The notes beneath the pieces are model-generated. The model was not told the origin of the DNA and made no database searches. It was given only the letters and a program-made list of their open reading frames with translations. Positions 17,911-26,527 of a stretch of DNA of 64,000 nucleotides are shown here, one piece after another; the first letter of the stretch is position 1, and every line of letters starts with the position of its first letter. The position numbers and the translations under genes were made by a program. This DNA comes from JAVVSR01 sp036654095 (GTDB lineage Bacteria > Bacillota > Clostridia > Christensenellales > CAG-917): assembly GCA_036654095.1 (NCBI GenBank), contig JAVVSR010000003.1, positions 62,001-126,000 on the forward strand. The letters are read 5' to 3'.

Positions 17911-18576
17911 TTATTTTTCGCTTGTAATGAAATATTCATTAGGATTAACAACTATATTATTTAACATTGTTTCAAAGTGGAGATGCGCGCCGTCGCTACT
18001 TTCCAAAATCATTGAAGTTGACGTTACGCCAATTTTTTCACCTTGCTTAACAGTTTGTCCGACTTTAACATTAATTGCTTCGCCAAGTGAACTGTATCGT
18101 GTTGAAACACCATCTTTGTGGTTTATTGTAACTGTATATCCATATAAAACATCGTTTTGGATATTTGATACAACTCCATCATAAACCGCATTAACCGCTG
18201 TTCCTTCAGCTGCAATAAAGTCAATTCCCGAGTGAGTACTGTATTGCTCAAGCGTTTTTGAAAAAACAAGCTCTGTTTCGCTGTAATTTAAACCCGCTTC
18301 AGCGTTTGCAATAGGGCTGATAAAAATAACAGGTGTTGGCTTGATTGGGTCGGGCTTGCCACTTGGAATAGGGTCCTTGTCGTCAGGTTTTACAACAGGC
18401 TTATCGCCACCGGGAGTCACTACGGCAGGAGCATTATTTTTTCCAGCGTCATTTTTTGTCAGCGCAACAGTAACCATCGTTCCAATCGCAGCTATGCACA
18501 CAACTATTAAAACATAATAGATGTTTTTCTTTAAAAACTTACCTACACTTTTTACAACATTTTGAAATTTGTTCAT
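17911..18576 (-). CDS. spoIIQ: SpoIIQ-like M23 peptidase-domain protein
   Basis: A 221-residue protein with a short cytoplasmic N-terminus, one membrane segment at about 20-40, a Pro/Asp/Lys-rich linker (45-83) and a LytM/M23 domain (about 100-217). All zinc ligands are present: H115 and D119 in HSGID, and H198 and H200 in HLHFE. SpoIIQ is the forespore membrane protein that binds SpoIIIAH across the intermembrane space and drives engulfment. Clostridial SpoIIQ keeps the zinc site, as here, whereas Bacillus SpoIIQ has lost it. The candidate sigma-F promoters upstream fit forespore expression. A vegetative M23 hydrolase is the alternative, but the size and membrane anchor fit SpoIIQ. Confidence 0.82.
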   Translation of the reverse strand: MNKFQNVVKSVGKFLKKNIYYVLIVVCIAAIGTMVTVALTKNDAGKNNAPAVVTPGGDKPVVKPDDKDPIPSGKPDPIKPTPVIFISPIANAEAGLNYSETELVFSKTLEQYSTHSGIDFIAAEGTAVNAVYDGVVSNIQNDVLYGYTVTINHKDGVSTRYSSLGEAINVKVGQTVKQGEKIGVTSTSMILESSDGAHLHFETMLNNIVVNPNEYFITSEK

Positions 18577-18595
18577 ATTTACCTCCGTTTGATTT

Positions 18596-18625
18596 GATTA
18601 TTGACAGCGTTTTTTTATTTTATAC
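18596..18625 (-). promoter_or_regulatory. Candidate sigma-F promoter ahead of the spoIIQ-like gene
   Basis: GTATA (18625-18621), exactly 15 bases, then GTCAATAATC (18605-18596) on the minus strand. The Bacillus sigma-F consensus is GYWTA, N15, GGNRANANTW, so the -35 is a full match and the -10 matches 8 of 10. Confidence 0.5.
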
Positions 18626-18631
18626 ATCAAA

Positions 18632-19069
18632 TTAAAAACTTCCTAAATTAATTGGATTTGAAATTGTAATTGTGCCATTATGATATGTTATTTGCAAATT
18701 TACTGGCTTTCGATTAATGAATTGAGTGCGCTTTAATTTTGGAGAATATCCGTACACGATGTAAATGTCACCAATCGTTTCCGATGTATGATAAACGGTG
18801 TATAACCTATTTAAAATTGTAGGAATATCATCTTTTGAACCGCTTAACGTAATTGTTTCACCTAGCACTTCATTTTTTCCGCTTATTTGTTCAATGAAAT
18901 CTGCTCTAAAAACTGTTATACCAGCGACAGCAAATGCTTTCGTATCGCTTTTTTCGGTGCTATATACCACATACTCTCCGTCAAACTTTGAATTAAAGCT
19001 TGCCAAATCCGCTTTGCCAAAAAACACTAAAGCGATACAAATAATTAAAAAAAACAATAATCTGCGCAT
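18632..19069 (-). CDS. Small secreted protein upstream of spoIIQ, function unknown
   Basis: A 145-residue protein with an N-terminal signal peptide or anchor (MRRLLFFLIICIALVFFG, 1-18) followed by an alpha/beta region. The C-terminal part reads IYIVYGYSPKLKR and ends IT-I-SNPINLGSF. I do not recognise it firmly; it could be a short relative of the YwmB family, which is encoded near murA-spoIID-spoIIQ in other Firmicutes, but the length is short for that family. The gene is 55 bases from the spoIIQ-like gene on the same strand and has its own sigma-F-like promoter, so a role at the forespore surface is likely. Confidence 0.75.
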   Translation of the reverse strand: MRRLLFFLIICIALVFFGKADLASFNSKFDGEYVVYSTEKSDTKAFAVAGITVFRADFIEQISGKNEVLGETITLSGSKDDIPTILNRLYTVYHTSETIGDIYIVYGYSPKLKRTQFINRKPVNLQITYHNGTITISNPINLGSF

Positions 19070-19088
19070 ATAATACCTCTCACACGCA

Positions 19089-19117
19089 AATTATTGCCAA
19101 TAGAATTTTATTTAAAC
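19089..19117 (-). promoter_or_regulatory. Candidate sigma-F promoter ahead of the small secreted protein
   Basis: GTTTA (19117-19113), 14 bases, GGCAATAATT (19098-19089) on the minus strand. The -10 matches all ten positions of GGNRANANTW; the spacer is one base short. The CAATAAT core is shared with the second candidate promoter at 18596-18605. Confidence 0.5.
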
Positions 19118-19309
19118 AAATGGATTAAATGTATTTTTATTGTGATACGAAAACGAAAGTACTTACTTTTATTTAATACGACAAACGAAATGGTCATTAA
19201 ATTATATTCTGACTATCTATTTTGATTATTTTATTAAATTAAATAATGTTAATTATATCATTTATAATTTTCACTATCTAAATAACTTAATATAATCTGT
19301 ATTTTTGAC

Positions 19310-19340
19310 AAAAAAATAAGCCGTCATTTTGACGGCTTAC
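19310..19340 (-). terminator. Terminator of the sodium:solute symporter gene
   Basis: Perfect 10-base-pair stem TAAGCCGTCA/TGACGGCTTA with a 3-base loop, followed by TTTTTT on the minus strand, 14 bases beyond the stop codon. Confidence 0.9.
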
Positions 19341-19353
19341 TCATTTTGTGAAT

Positions 19354-20898
19354 TTATACCAAATCTAAAATCTCTTGGCTAGGACACTTTGATTTGAACA
19401 TAATGCTCAATACGTACGTAACAATTATTGATAAAATCATTGCGATAACACCAATTAAAGGGCTTCTTGCAATACCCGCGCGCAGCACATTTCCGAAACT
19501 TGTGCCTGCAACTGTATCCGTAAAGCCAAACACTAAAATTAAAATAAACGTGACGCTTAAGCCCGATATAATAGAACCCCACGCGCCAACCTTATTTATT
19601 TTTTTGCTGTAAAGACCCAAGACATATGGCCCAAGGAAACATCCTGCAAGAGTGCCCCAACTTAAACTCATTAGCGTAACAATCAAATCGATTTTTAAAA
19701 TTGCAAGCAACGCTGACAAAACTACAAATAACAAACAAAGTAACCTAAGCATACGTTTAACCTTTCCGTCGTCAGCCTCGGGATTTATGTACCCCTTATA
19801 CAAGTCAACTGCAAGCGACGAAGAACCAACCAATGCAAGCGACGAAAGAGTACTCATACTCGCCGCCAAAACTAGCACCAAAATTAAACCTAACATAGCC
19901 GCAGGCAATGCCTTTGCCAACATTATCGGCACGGCAGTATCAATAGAACCAAAGTCGCCGCGAGCCAAAAACAGCGATACTAATGCTCCCGTAAAATACG
20001 CGCCACATCCAATAATTGCCGAAAATGCCGTGCTGACTATTGTTGCTTGCTTTATAGCGTGTTCATCTCGAATTACATAAAACTTATGTATAGATTGCGG
20101 AAGCCCCCAAATTCCAAATGAGGTAAGCAAAATCATAATAATTAAGTTAAACCCCGGCGAATCAATAAACTTTCCGCTTTCTGCGGTAAACGTTGGATAC
20201 CAACCATAATTTTCGGTAAGTTTAGCTAAACCTTCGCCCCAATTAACCTCGGGACGACCTAGCAGCATAAGCACCATAACGATTACCCCTGCAAGCATTA
20301 TAATGCCCTGCACAAAGTCGGTCATTGATGTGGCAAGGTAGCCGCCAAAAAACAAATATAACGCGGTAATTGATGCCATAAGCACTATACACCAAATAAA
20401 ATTGATATTAAACATTTCAGTAAAAAGATAAGCAAGTCCCTGATATACCGACGTCGAATATGGTATTAAGAAAATAAAAATAATCAAACAAGTAGCTTTT
20501 CTTATATTTTTATCCTGATAACGTTTTTCAAAAAACTCGGGCAGAGTGCGCGCCGATAAATTACGCGTCAAATTCCTTGTGCGTTTAGCCAAGACTTTCC
20601 AAGCCAAATACGTACCAAACACGGCATTTCCAACACCAATTAATGTTGCTGCGAGGCCATAGCTCCAACCGAATTTACCTGCATAACCAATAAAAATAAC
20701 TGCTGAAAAATACGCTGTCCCGTACGAAAATGCTGACATCCAACCATTAAGTCCGCGACCTGCAAGAAGATATTCATCTACGTTAGTGGCTTTCTTTCGA
20801 TAATAATAAGCTACTGCCACCATCATCATTACATAGATGAATAAAATTAAGAGCTGAACAAATTTTGCGCTGTTTACTGCTGAAAGTACACTATTCAT
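19354..20898 (-). CDS. Sodium:solute symporter (SSS family)
   Basis: A 514-residue integral membrane protein of the SSS family (LeuT fold), with about 13 hydrophobic segments. The family signature region is NVDEYLLAGRGLNGWMSAFSYGTAYFSAV near residues 39-67, and GCGAYFTGALVSLF and LVLAASMSTLSSLALVGSSS follow in the Na2-site helices. SSS proteins import proline, pantothenate, sugars, pyruvate or monocarboxylates with sodium. The overall look is PutP-like, but residues that fix the substrate cannot be read by eye. It is a single-gene unit with its own terminator. A TTGCTA-17-TAAAAT pair at 20958-20930 is a weak promoter candidate. Confidence 0.92.
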   Translation of the reverse strand: MNSVLSAVNSAKFVQLLILFIYVMMMVAVAYYYRKKATNVDEYLLAGRGLNGWMSAFSYGTAYFSAVIFIGYAGKFGWSYGLAATLIGVGNAVFGTYLAWKVLAKRTRNLTRNLSARTLPEFFEKRYQDKNIRKATCLIIFIFLIPYSTSVYQGLAYLFTEMFNINFIWCIVLMASITALYLFFGGYLATSMTDFVQGIIMLAGVIVMVLMLLGRPEVNWGEGLAKLTENYGWYPTFTAESGKFIDSPGFNLIIMILLTSFGIWGLPQSIHKFYVIRDEHAIKQATIVSTAFSAIIGCGAYFTGALVSLFLARGDFGSIDTAVPIMLAKALPAAMLGLILVLVLAASMSTLSSLALVGSSSLAVDLYKGYINPEADDGKVKRMLRLLCLLFVVLSALLAILKIDLIVTLMSLSWGTLAGCFLGPYVLGLYSKKINKVGAWGSIISGLSVTFILILVFGFTDTVAGTSFGNVLRAGIARSPLIGVIAMILSIIVTYVLSIMFKSKCPSQEILDLV

Positions 20899-20958
20899 AG
20901 AACTACCTCCTTTAAAGAATGATTTTATAATTTTATACTAATAAAAGAGTTTTAGCAA

Positions 20959-21250
20959 GTAATATATTATAAATTATGTAAATGATTTTAATATTAGCGG
21001 GAAATTATACACAATGATATTAAAAGACAATTTTTATTGCTATAAAACAAACTTTTAATATTTCAAAATATTTGTTGCTAATTCAATTTTATGTAATTAC
21101 AATATTTTTTAAATTGATTTTAATTATCACAAAAATATAAATGAGCTTTGCTCAACACAAAACTCACTTTAAAAAAAAATATTCTAATTATTTTAACATT
21201 AAAATTCACATAATGTCAGTTATATTAAAATAGAAAAAAACCATAGCGGT
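20959..21250. other. AT-rich intergenic stretch
   Basis: About 290 bases between the symporter's putative promoter and the HAD gene's stop. Nothing beyond A/T-rich sequence is visible, apart from the small terminator at its right end. Confidence 0.5.
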
Positions 21251-21252
21251 TT
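21233..21252 (-). terminator. Short terminator overlapping the stop of the HAD gene
   Basis: AAACC/GGTTT stem with a 5-base loop, then TTTTTTT on the minus strand. The stem includes the stop codon bases. Confidence 0.5.
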
Positions 21253-22033
21253 ACAGCATTTTTACCATATCTGCAACAGTATTAAACACATAGTCGGGTT
21301 TAATTTCACTTTCATTAATGCTAGCAAGAGTAGTTTCGCCACTAAGCACGAGAACAGATGTAAAACCATTGTTTATGCCAAACTGAATGTCAGTATACAA
21401 TCTGTCACCGACCATAGCAATTTTATCCGCTGACAAATTAAATCTATTTTTAACACCCTCGCCCGACGCAGTATATGGCTTGCCTATAATAATATCCGGT
21501 TTACGATTAATAGTTGCATCAATTAAAAGTATCATTCCGCCAATGTCGGGCATTGGGCAACCGTCTGCCGGGCAAAACATATCAGGATGTGTTGCAATAT
21601 ATGGTTTGCCTTTAAAAAGTTCCGCGCAAAAACGATAAAGCCTGCCATACTCAAGGCTTGTGTCAAATCCAAGAACACATATTTCGGGATTGTTTTCAGA
21701 TAAATTAATGTGGTGTTTTATAAATTCATTTTGCAATTTTTCGTTGCCTAAAACGAATACGCTTTTACCTGCGAAGTTTTTATTTATATACTCACAGGTA
21801 ACTTCGCCCGATGTGTATATTTCATCGTCATCGATAGTTAAGTTCATCTTTTTTAACTTTAATATATAGTCTTTTGCGCTTTTACTGCTATTGTTTGTAA
21901 AAAAACAAATTCTTTTCCCTTGTTTTTTTAATTCGCGAATTGCATCAAAAGAGCCAGCTATTTCGTTTTCACCAATATAAACAGTGCCGTCCATATCAAA
22001 CAAAAACAATTCTATTTCGTTTAGTTTTATCAT
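21251..22033 (-). CDS. HAD-IIA (NagD/AraL-like) phosphatase
   Basis: A 260-residue HAD-superfamily hydrolase of subclass IIA. Motif I is FDMDGTVY (12-19) with the nucleophile and acid Asp13 and Asp15, motif II is FTNNSS, and motif III/IV is IIGKP followed by AMVGDRLYTDI. Relatives (NagD, AraL, PLP phosphatase, phosphoglycolate phosphatase) remove phosphate from sugar phosphates or nucleotides. It follows the AraM-like dehydrogenase gene by 40 bases. In Bacillus subtilis araL and araM are also adjacent, inside the arabinose operon; here no arabinose genes are near, so the pair appears to act on its own. Confidence 0.92.
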   Translation of the reverse strand: MIKLNEIELFLFDMDGTVYIGENEIAGSFDAIRELKKQGKRICFFTNNSSKSAKDYILKLKKMNLTIDDDEIYTSGEVTCEYINKNFAGKSVFVLGNEKLQNEFIKHHINLSENNPEICVLGFDTSLEYGRLYRFCAELFKGKPYIATHPDMFCPADGCPMPDIGGMILLIDATINRKPDIIIGKPYTASGEGVKNRFNLSADKIAMVGDRLYTDIQFGINNGFTSVLVLSGETTLASINESEIKPDYVFNTVADMVKML

Positions 22034-22073
22034 AAGTTCTCCCGTAAATATGCTTACTTTTAAAAATGCTTAA

Positions 22074-23300
22074 TTAAATAAAATCCTCTAAAAAGCCAAT
22101 ACGCTTAATGTGCTTTAGCAACGTGTTTTCGCTAAGTTCGGCCGACAAGGATAAACAACGCATAAGCTGCGCATTGGTTAAATAATTTTTAAGCCAATAT
22201 CCTGCATCATTATAAAGCCTTCTCCAAAAACGAGCCATTGCCCCAATATCGATGTCATTTATAAGTTCGTACAAATCGCGACGATATTCGCTAAGTATAA
22301 ATGTCTGTTTTAGATATCCCTCAACGGATGTTACTTCATACTGCTTTATATAACTATTATAGTTTATTATTTGATATTTTTCAAGTAACTTTAATGTTTT
22401 GATAATATCTGGCGGAAGCAATGTATCTGTTCCGTCGCTTTTCAAAAAACTTCTATATAAATTTAAAACTATATAGCTTGCAATTAAACTATTTTCTCCT
22501 TGCGTATGGCCTTCTGAGGATATCGTTAAAAGCAGTGAAAAGGTATCAACCGCCGACCTTTCTATTGCCATATACTCGTTGGCTTTTGAAATTTTAAGCA
22601 ATATTTCCATCAATCGTTTTCTGAAATCCGGTTTTTCCTTATCAATTTCAAACTGATGTACCTCACGCGCAAGAGCCTCTAATGTTTCGCCACAATAGCT
22701 TTTAATCTGCGAAAACTTGTTAAATTCGGTGTCAAAAATATTTACAATTTGACTTACAACTCTGCCATACCCCGCAGCAACAAGCCTTGAGGGCGCTTTA
22801 TCAATTATATCGTCGTCAATTATAAGCATTTTAGGATAATTGCACTTTATATTTTCAATTTGATTATAGTTTTCCACGTGCGATGAAAGATAACTGTCAG
22901 TAGATGGAGATGTCACTATTAAAGCGTAGTCAATTTCCATTTTTTTAGCAGCTAGTCTTACCATATCGGCAATGCTTCCACCGCCTATCCCAAGCAAAAA
23001 GCGAACACATTCTGGTAATTGCATAAAAAAATCGCAACCGCAAACAACGGATATTGTGTCACTTTCAATGCTTTTTGTTCTTACGCTGTAACCTTTGCTT
23101 ATTAGCCCTTTTTGTACAATTTCAGAATATTTTTCAAAATGTTTGGCCGTACATATTGCAATATTCCCCTGCAAAAACACTTCTTGAATATGCTCGGCAG
23201 TATCATTTATTACGCCTTTTTTATAAACAACTTTTGTTGGTAATTCGTGCATTTTTCCACACGAACATTCATAACTATTGCCAATTAAAACATCGCTCAT
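22074..23300 (-). CDS. Glycerol-1-phosphate dehydrogenase (AraM/EgsA) family protein
   Basis: A 408-residue protein of the iron-alcohol-dehydrogenase/dehydroquinate-synthase fold closest to AraM. Visible matches: an NAD-binding LGIGGGSIADMVR, a TSPSTDSY segment carrying the first metal Asp, and the AraM-type run APSRLVAAGYGRVV. A His sits in GHTQGEN, but the other metal His expected in an LHGxKVG-like motif is not found, and the Asp after the AAGxG motif is Arg. It may bind metal differently or lack activity. G1PDH makes sn-glycerol-1-phosphate from DHAP for archaeal-type ether lipids. The start at 23300 is chosen for its GAGGT ribosome binding site; a longer frame begins 17 codons earlier without one. 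Confidence 0.8.
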   Translation of the reverse strand: MSDVLIGNSYECSCGKMHELPTKVVYKKGVINDTAEHIQEVFLQGNIAICTAKHFEKYSEIVQKGLISKGYSVRTKSIESDTISVVCGCDFFMQLPECVRFLLGIGGGSIADMVRLAAKKMEIDYALIVTSPSTDSYLSSHVENYNQIENIKCNYPKMLIIDDDIIDKAPSRLVAAGYGRVVSQIVNIFDTEFNKFSQIKSYCGETLEALAREVHQFEIDKEKPDFRKRLMEILLKISKANEYMAIERSAVDTFSLLLTISSEGHTQGENSLIASYIVLNLYRSFLKSDGTDTLLPPDIIKTLKLLEKYQIINYNSYIKQYEVTSVEGYLKQTFILSEYRRDLYELINDIDIGAMARFWRRLYNDAGYWLKNYLTNAQLMRCLSLSAELSENTLLKHIKRIGFLEDFI

Positions 23301-23565
23301 TTGCTTACCTCGAAGATATCTTAGCACAAATGAAATGTTTAAATTTTGCATCTTTTATTTTATTTTGTCGATTTAAAATAACTTATGTATAATTTGTTGT
23401 GTTATTACGTTTAGTTTATGAAAATAAATAGAAATAATATGTAATTTTTATTAAATAATATGTAATTTTCCCCTGCGATAACATTTTTTATTTTGTTAAG
23501 TAAAGAAAATTAACACTTTTTATATTATGTCAGTGGGATATTAATTAAATATCACATTTACGTTT

Positions 23566-23592
23566 TCAAAAAAATATTTAACACTGTAAATT
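23566..23592 (-). terminator. Weak terminator after rsmI
   Basis: ATTTA/TAAAT stem with a 6-base loop followed by ATTTTTTT on the minus strand. The stem is short and A/T only. Confidence 0.4.
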
Positions 23593-23598
23593 TAATAA

Positions 23599-24408
23599 TT
23601 ACAAGTCTAAAGTTTCAACATATATGGTGTTTTTATCAACATTCATATCCGATGCCGTGCGTTTAATTGCATCTTTTTTTAACATTCCGCTTTTCATATA
23701 GTGCATAACGTGCTGTTTAACACTTAATTCATTTAAAGGATTTTCGCCAGTTTGCCCTTCAATAATCAAAACATACTCACCGCGCGGATTTTCAATATAA
23801 AAATCTTCTAAATTTAAAACAACCATACCTTCAAATAATTTTGTTATTTCTTTTATTACGTAAGCTTTCCTGCCGCCCAACACACTAAATAAAAACTTTG
23901 CGTCATCATTTATGCCGTGCGGACTAGAATAAAACACTAATGGTAGCTTTGAAAACTTAAACGGGGAAACTAACTCATCTTTATCTTTGGTTTTTTCGGG
24001 CAGAAATCCTAAAAAAGTAAACCCTTGTGACTGTATTCCGCTTAAAGCAACCGCGCTCGCAAGGGCGGTTGGCCCTGGCACAATCGACACTTTTATTTCG
24101 TTTTTATGACAAGTTTCAACAAGCACCGCTCCAGGGTCGCTGACAGCAGGCATACCCGCATCGGTAATAAGCGCTACGTTTTTGCCCGACAACAATTCGC
24201 CGACTAATAGCTGAGTACCCTCCCTTTCCTTATGCTTATAATAACTTACCAAAGGTTTTTTTATATCGTACGCATTTAAAAGCGTTTGCGACACACGCGT
24301 ATCTTCACACGCGATAATATCAACCAATTTAAGTACATCAATCGCTCGAAAAGTAATATCCTTTAAATTTCCAATAGGAGTCCCCACAATAAATAGAGTT
24401 CCAGTCAT
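23599..24408 (-). CDS. rsmI: 16S rRNA (cytidine-1402-2'-O)-methyltransferase
   Basis: RsmI adds the 2'-O-methyl group to C1402 in the ribosomal P site. The 269-residue protein begins MTGTLFIVGTPIGNLKDIT, the RsmI/tetrapyrrole-methylase signature, then has ACEDTRVS, LITDAGMPAVSDPG and VPGPTALASAVALSG. The start at 24408 is preceded by AGGTG; an upstream ATG would add 25 residues that are not part of the family. The gene follows yabB, as in Bacillus (yabB-yazA-rsmI), and 19 bases separate them. Confidence 0.95.
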   Translation of the reverse strand: MTGTLFIVGTPIGNLKDITFRAIDVLKLVDIIACEDTRVSQTLLNAYDIKKPLVSYYKHKEREGTQLLVGELLSGKNVALITDAGMPAVSDPGAVLVETCHKNEIKVSIVPGPTALASAVALSGIQSQGFTFLGFLPEKTKDKDELVSPFKFSKLPLVFYSSPHGINDDAKFLFSVLGGRKAYVIKEITKLFEGMVVLNLEDFYIENPRGEYVLIIEGQTGENPLNELSVKQHVMHYMKSGMLKKDAIKRTASDMNVDKNTIYVETLDL

Positions 24409-24427
24409 ATGCGCACCTGTTGATATG

Positions 24428-25156
24428 TTAAGAAATGGAATACAGCTTCTTTGCTTCAGCTGTATATGTGTTGTTATGTTCATATACCGTTAGACTTTTT
24501 AAAATCAGCCCGGGTTTCCCGCCATTGATACATTCAACAATAAAAGTATCAGGAGTTTTGTCTGCCTTAGGATAAATTATCGTAATTGCCTTTGGTTCAA
24601 GCGAAACCATTTTTAGCGCAAAAATAATTTCGGCAAGTCTATCGGCGCGATGTATCATATAAAACTTTCCGCCAAACTTTGTAAGCTTTGATGCCGACAA
24701 AACCAATTCATTTAAAGTAAGTTTAATTTCATTTTTGCAAATCGCAATACGTTCATCTTCACAAATTCTACCCGTCCCAACAGTGCCATATGGAGGGTTT
24801 GCAACCACTATATCGAAACTTCCATACCCAAGCTTAGACGGCGCGTCTTGCGCGCTTAATTGCAATATCTTAACTTTATCACCCAAATTGTTCAAATCAA
24901 CGCTACGTTGCGCCATATCCGCCATTTCGGCTTGAAGTTCTACTCCAACAACTTCCCTTGCGTTGCGCTTGCTAGCAATTAGCATTGCAATAATACCGCT
25001 ACCACTACATAGGTCGCATACTCTGTCATTAGCCGACGCATTTACCGTGTTCGCCAAAAGAACCGCGTCTGAAGTAAAACAATATAAATTGCTATTTTGT
25101 ATAATCTTCAATCCGTTTATTTGAAGATCATCAAGCCGTTCGCCAGTTTTCAACAT
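24428..25156 (-). CDS. yabB: YabB/TrmN6-type tRNA adenine-N6 methyltransferase
   Basis: A 242-residue class I SAM-dependent methyltransferase. The SAM loop is CDLCSGSGIIAMLIA and the amino-methylating motif is NPPY in VVANPPYGTVGTG, the type that methylates exocyclic amino groups. Family members (E. coli TrmN6) methylate A37 of tRNA1(Val). It overlaps the rplI stop by one base (TAATG), so the two are translationally coupled, and rsmI follows. The exact tRNA target is inferred from the family. Confidence 0.9.
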   Translation of the reverse strand: MLKTGERLDDLQINGLKIIQNSNLYCFTSDAVLLANTVNASANDRVCDLCSGSGIIAMLIASKRNAREVVGVELQAEMADMAQRSVDLNNLGDKVKILQLSAQDAPSKLGYGSFDIVVANPPYGTVGTGRICEDERIAICKNEIKLTLNELVLSASKLTKFGGKFYMIHRADRLAEIIFALKMVSLEPKAITIIYPKADKTPDTFIVECINGGKPGLILKSLTVYEHNNTYTAEAKKLYSIS

Positions 25157-25599
25157 TAGTCTGCCTTAACAATATTAACCACAACTTTTGCAGTTATCCC
25201 CGAATACACTTTAATTTCGATTTGATACCTTCCTAGCGCCTTCATACTTTCTTTAATAACAATTTTCTTTTTGTCAACAGCCATTCCGAGTTTAAGCAAG
25301 CCTTCCGCTATATCGGCATTTGTAACGCTTCCATAAATTTTACCATCACCGCACTTAACCCCTATATCAATTACGCTTGCTTCAAGTTTTTTTGCCAAAA
25401 CTTTCGCATCGGCAAGTTCTGCCGCCAAACGTTTTGCCTCTGCTGCTTTGCGTTGAGTAATTTCATTTATGTTTGCGCCTGTGGCTACCTCTGCTAACTT
25501 TTTTTTAAGCAAACAGTTACGCGCAAATCCATCGTTTACTTCCAACAAATCCCCTTTCTTCCCTGTACCCTTAACGTCTTGTAATAAAATAATTTTCAT
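25156..25599 (-). CDS. rplI: 50S ribosomal protein L9
   Basis: A 147-residue L9 with the N-terminal 23S-binding domain (MKIILLQDVKGTGKKGDLLEVNDGFARN), the long connecting helix rich in Ala/Lys and the C-terminal domain (KIYGSVTNADIAEGL). It is the first gene of rplI-yabB-rsmI and follows an AGAGGTG ribosome binding site. Confidence 0.97.
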   Translation of the reverse strand: MKIILLQDVKGTGKKGDLLEVNDGFARNCLLKKKLAEVATGANINEITQRKAAEAKRLAAELADAKVLAKKLEASVIDIGVKCGDGKIYGSVTNADIAEGLLKLGMAVDKKKIVIKESMKALGRYQIEIKVYSGITAKVVVNIVKAD

Positions 25600-25620
25600 T
25601 GTATCACCTCTTTATATCTT

Positions 25621-25649
25621 ATAATAACATATTTTGGTTTGCTTTTCAA
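25621..25649 (-). promoter_or_regulatory. Sigma-A promoter of rplI-yabB-rsmI
   Basis: TTGAAA (25649-25644), 17 bases, TATTAT (25626-25621) on the minus strand, about 22 bases ahead of the rplI start. Confidence 0.7.
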
Positions 25650-25720
25650 TTAATACAATATACTTTACTTAGTATAAATTTTTTAAATTTGCAAATAATT
25701 TTATTATTCAGGAGGTAGTT

Positions 25721-26038
25721 ATGGATAATTTAATTTGTCATACTGCAAATTGTGAGCATAACATCAAATCACGCTGCATCGCAGGCATAATAAATGTTTC
25801 AGGTAAAGGCGTATGCACTTCAAAAATCAAACGTGACGGAGGTGTTTTGGCGCAGACTTTTGCAGATATCGAGGCATCGGAGGATTTCAACATACTCGAC
25901 AGCAATAATACAGTAGTTAGTTGTCAAAGTATGAACTGTGTGCATAATGAAACAGGTGTTTGTTCGGCAGGACATATTATTGTAGATGACGGACTGTTTA
26001 AAACACATTGTTATACTCGCACTAAAAGTAAAACCTAA
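25721..26038 (+). CDS. Two-repeat DUF1540 cysteine-rich protein
   Basis: A 105-residue protein with two DUF1540-type modules: CHTANCEHNIKSRCIAGIINV then C32, and CQSMNC-VHN-TGVCSAGHIIV then a final C. Each holds four cysteines in a C-x5-C-x7-C pattern plus a downstream Cys, which suggests metal binding. DUF1540 proteins are common in Clostridia, often sporulation-linked, but have no settled function. The ribosome binding site AGGAGG is 8 bases ahead. It is a lone plus-strand gene among minus-strand ribosomal genes. Confidence 0.85.
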   Translation: MDNLICHTANCEHNIKSRCIAGIINVSGKGVCTSKIKRDGGVLAQTFADIEASEDFNILDSNNTVVSCQSMNCVHNETGVCSAGHIIVDDGLFKTHCYTRTKSKT

Positions 26039-26040
26039 AA

Positions 26041-26084
26041 CGAAAAAAAACACCGCTGTAATAATTACAGTGGTGTTTTTTTAA
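26041..26084. terminator. Bidirectional terminator between the DUF1540 gene and rplL
   Basis: A long stem, AAAAAACACCGCTGTAA with its complement (one G-T wobble, 3-base loop), bordered by A8 and T7. It can serve the DUF1540 gene on plus and rplJL on minus. Confidence 0.88.
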
Positions 26085-26097
26085 AGTGTTGTTTAAA

Positions 26098-26466
26098 TTA
26101 CTTAATTTCGCAAACTGCGCCAGTCTCTTTAAATTTAGCAACAAGAGCTTCTGCAGCAGCCTTGGGGAGAGCTTCCTTGATAACCTTAGGAGCAGCCTCA
26201 ACAGCTTGTTTAGCTTCAACAAGACCTAAACCAGTAGCCTCGCGAACAGCCTTAATTACGGCAATTTTGTTAGGGCCAACTTCCTTAAGAACTACGTCGA
26301 ACTCAGTCTTTTCTTCAACGGGAGCAGCCTCGGCAACAGCGGCGCCAGAAGCAGCGGGAGCAGCAGCGCTAACACCAAATTCTTCCTCAAGCGCTTTAAC
26401 AAAGTTTGATAACTCTATAACGGTCATACCTTTAATTTCTTCCATCAATTTAGCAATATCTGCCAT
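26098..26466 (-). CDS. rplL: 50S ribosomal protein L7/L12
   Basis: A 122-residue L7/L12: an N-terminal dimerisation helix, an Ala-rich hinge (AAAPAASGAAVAEAAP) and the C-terminal factor-binding domain with KIAVIKAVREATGLGLVEAK. It forms the flexible stalk that recruits EF-Tu and EF-G. It ends the transcript: in most bacteria rpoB would come next, but here a terminator follows. Confidence 0.98.
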   Translation of the reverse strand: MADIAKLMEEIKGMTVIELSNFVKALEEEFGVSAAAPAASGAAVAEAAPVEEKTEFDVVLKEVGPNKIAVIKAVREATGLGLVEAKQAVEAAPKVIKEALPKAAAEALVAKFKETGAVCEIK

Positions 26467-26527
26467 TTTTGTATTCCTCCAAAATGAATTTTTTTTATTT
26501 GCTTGTTAGGGACAAGCTCCCTGAAAT

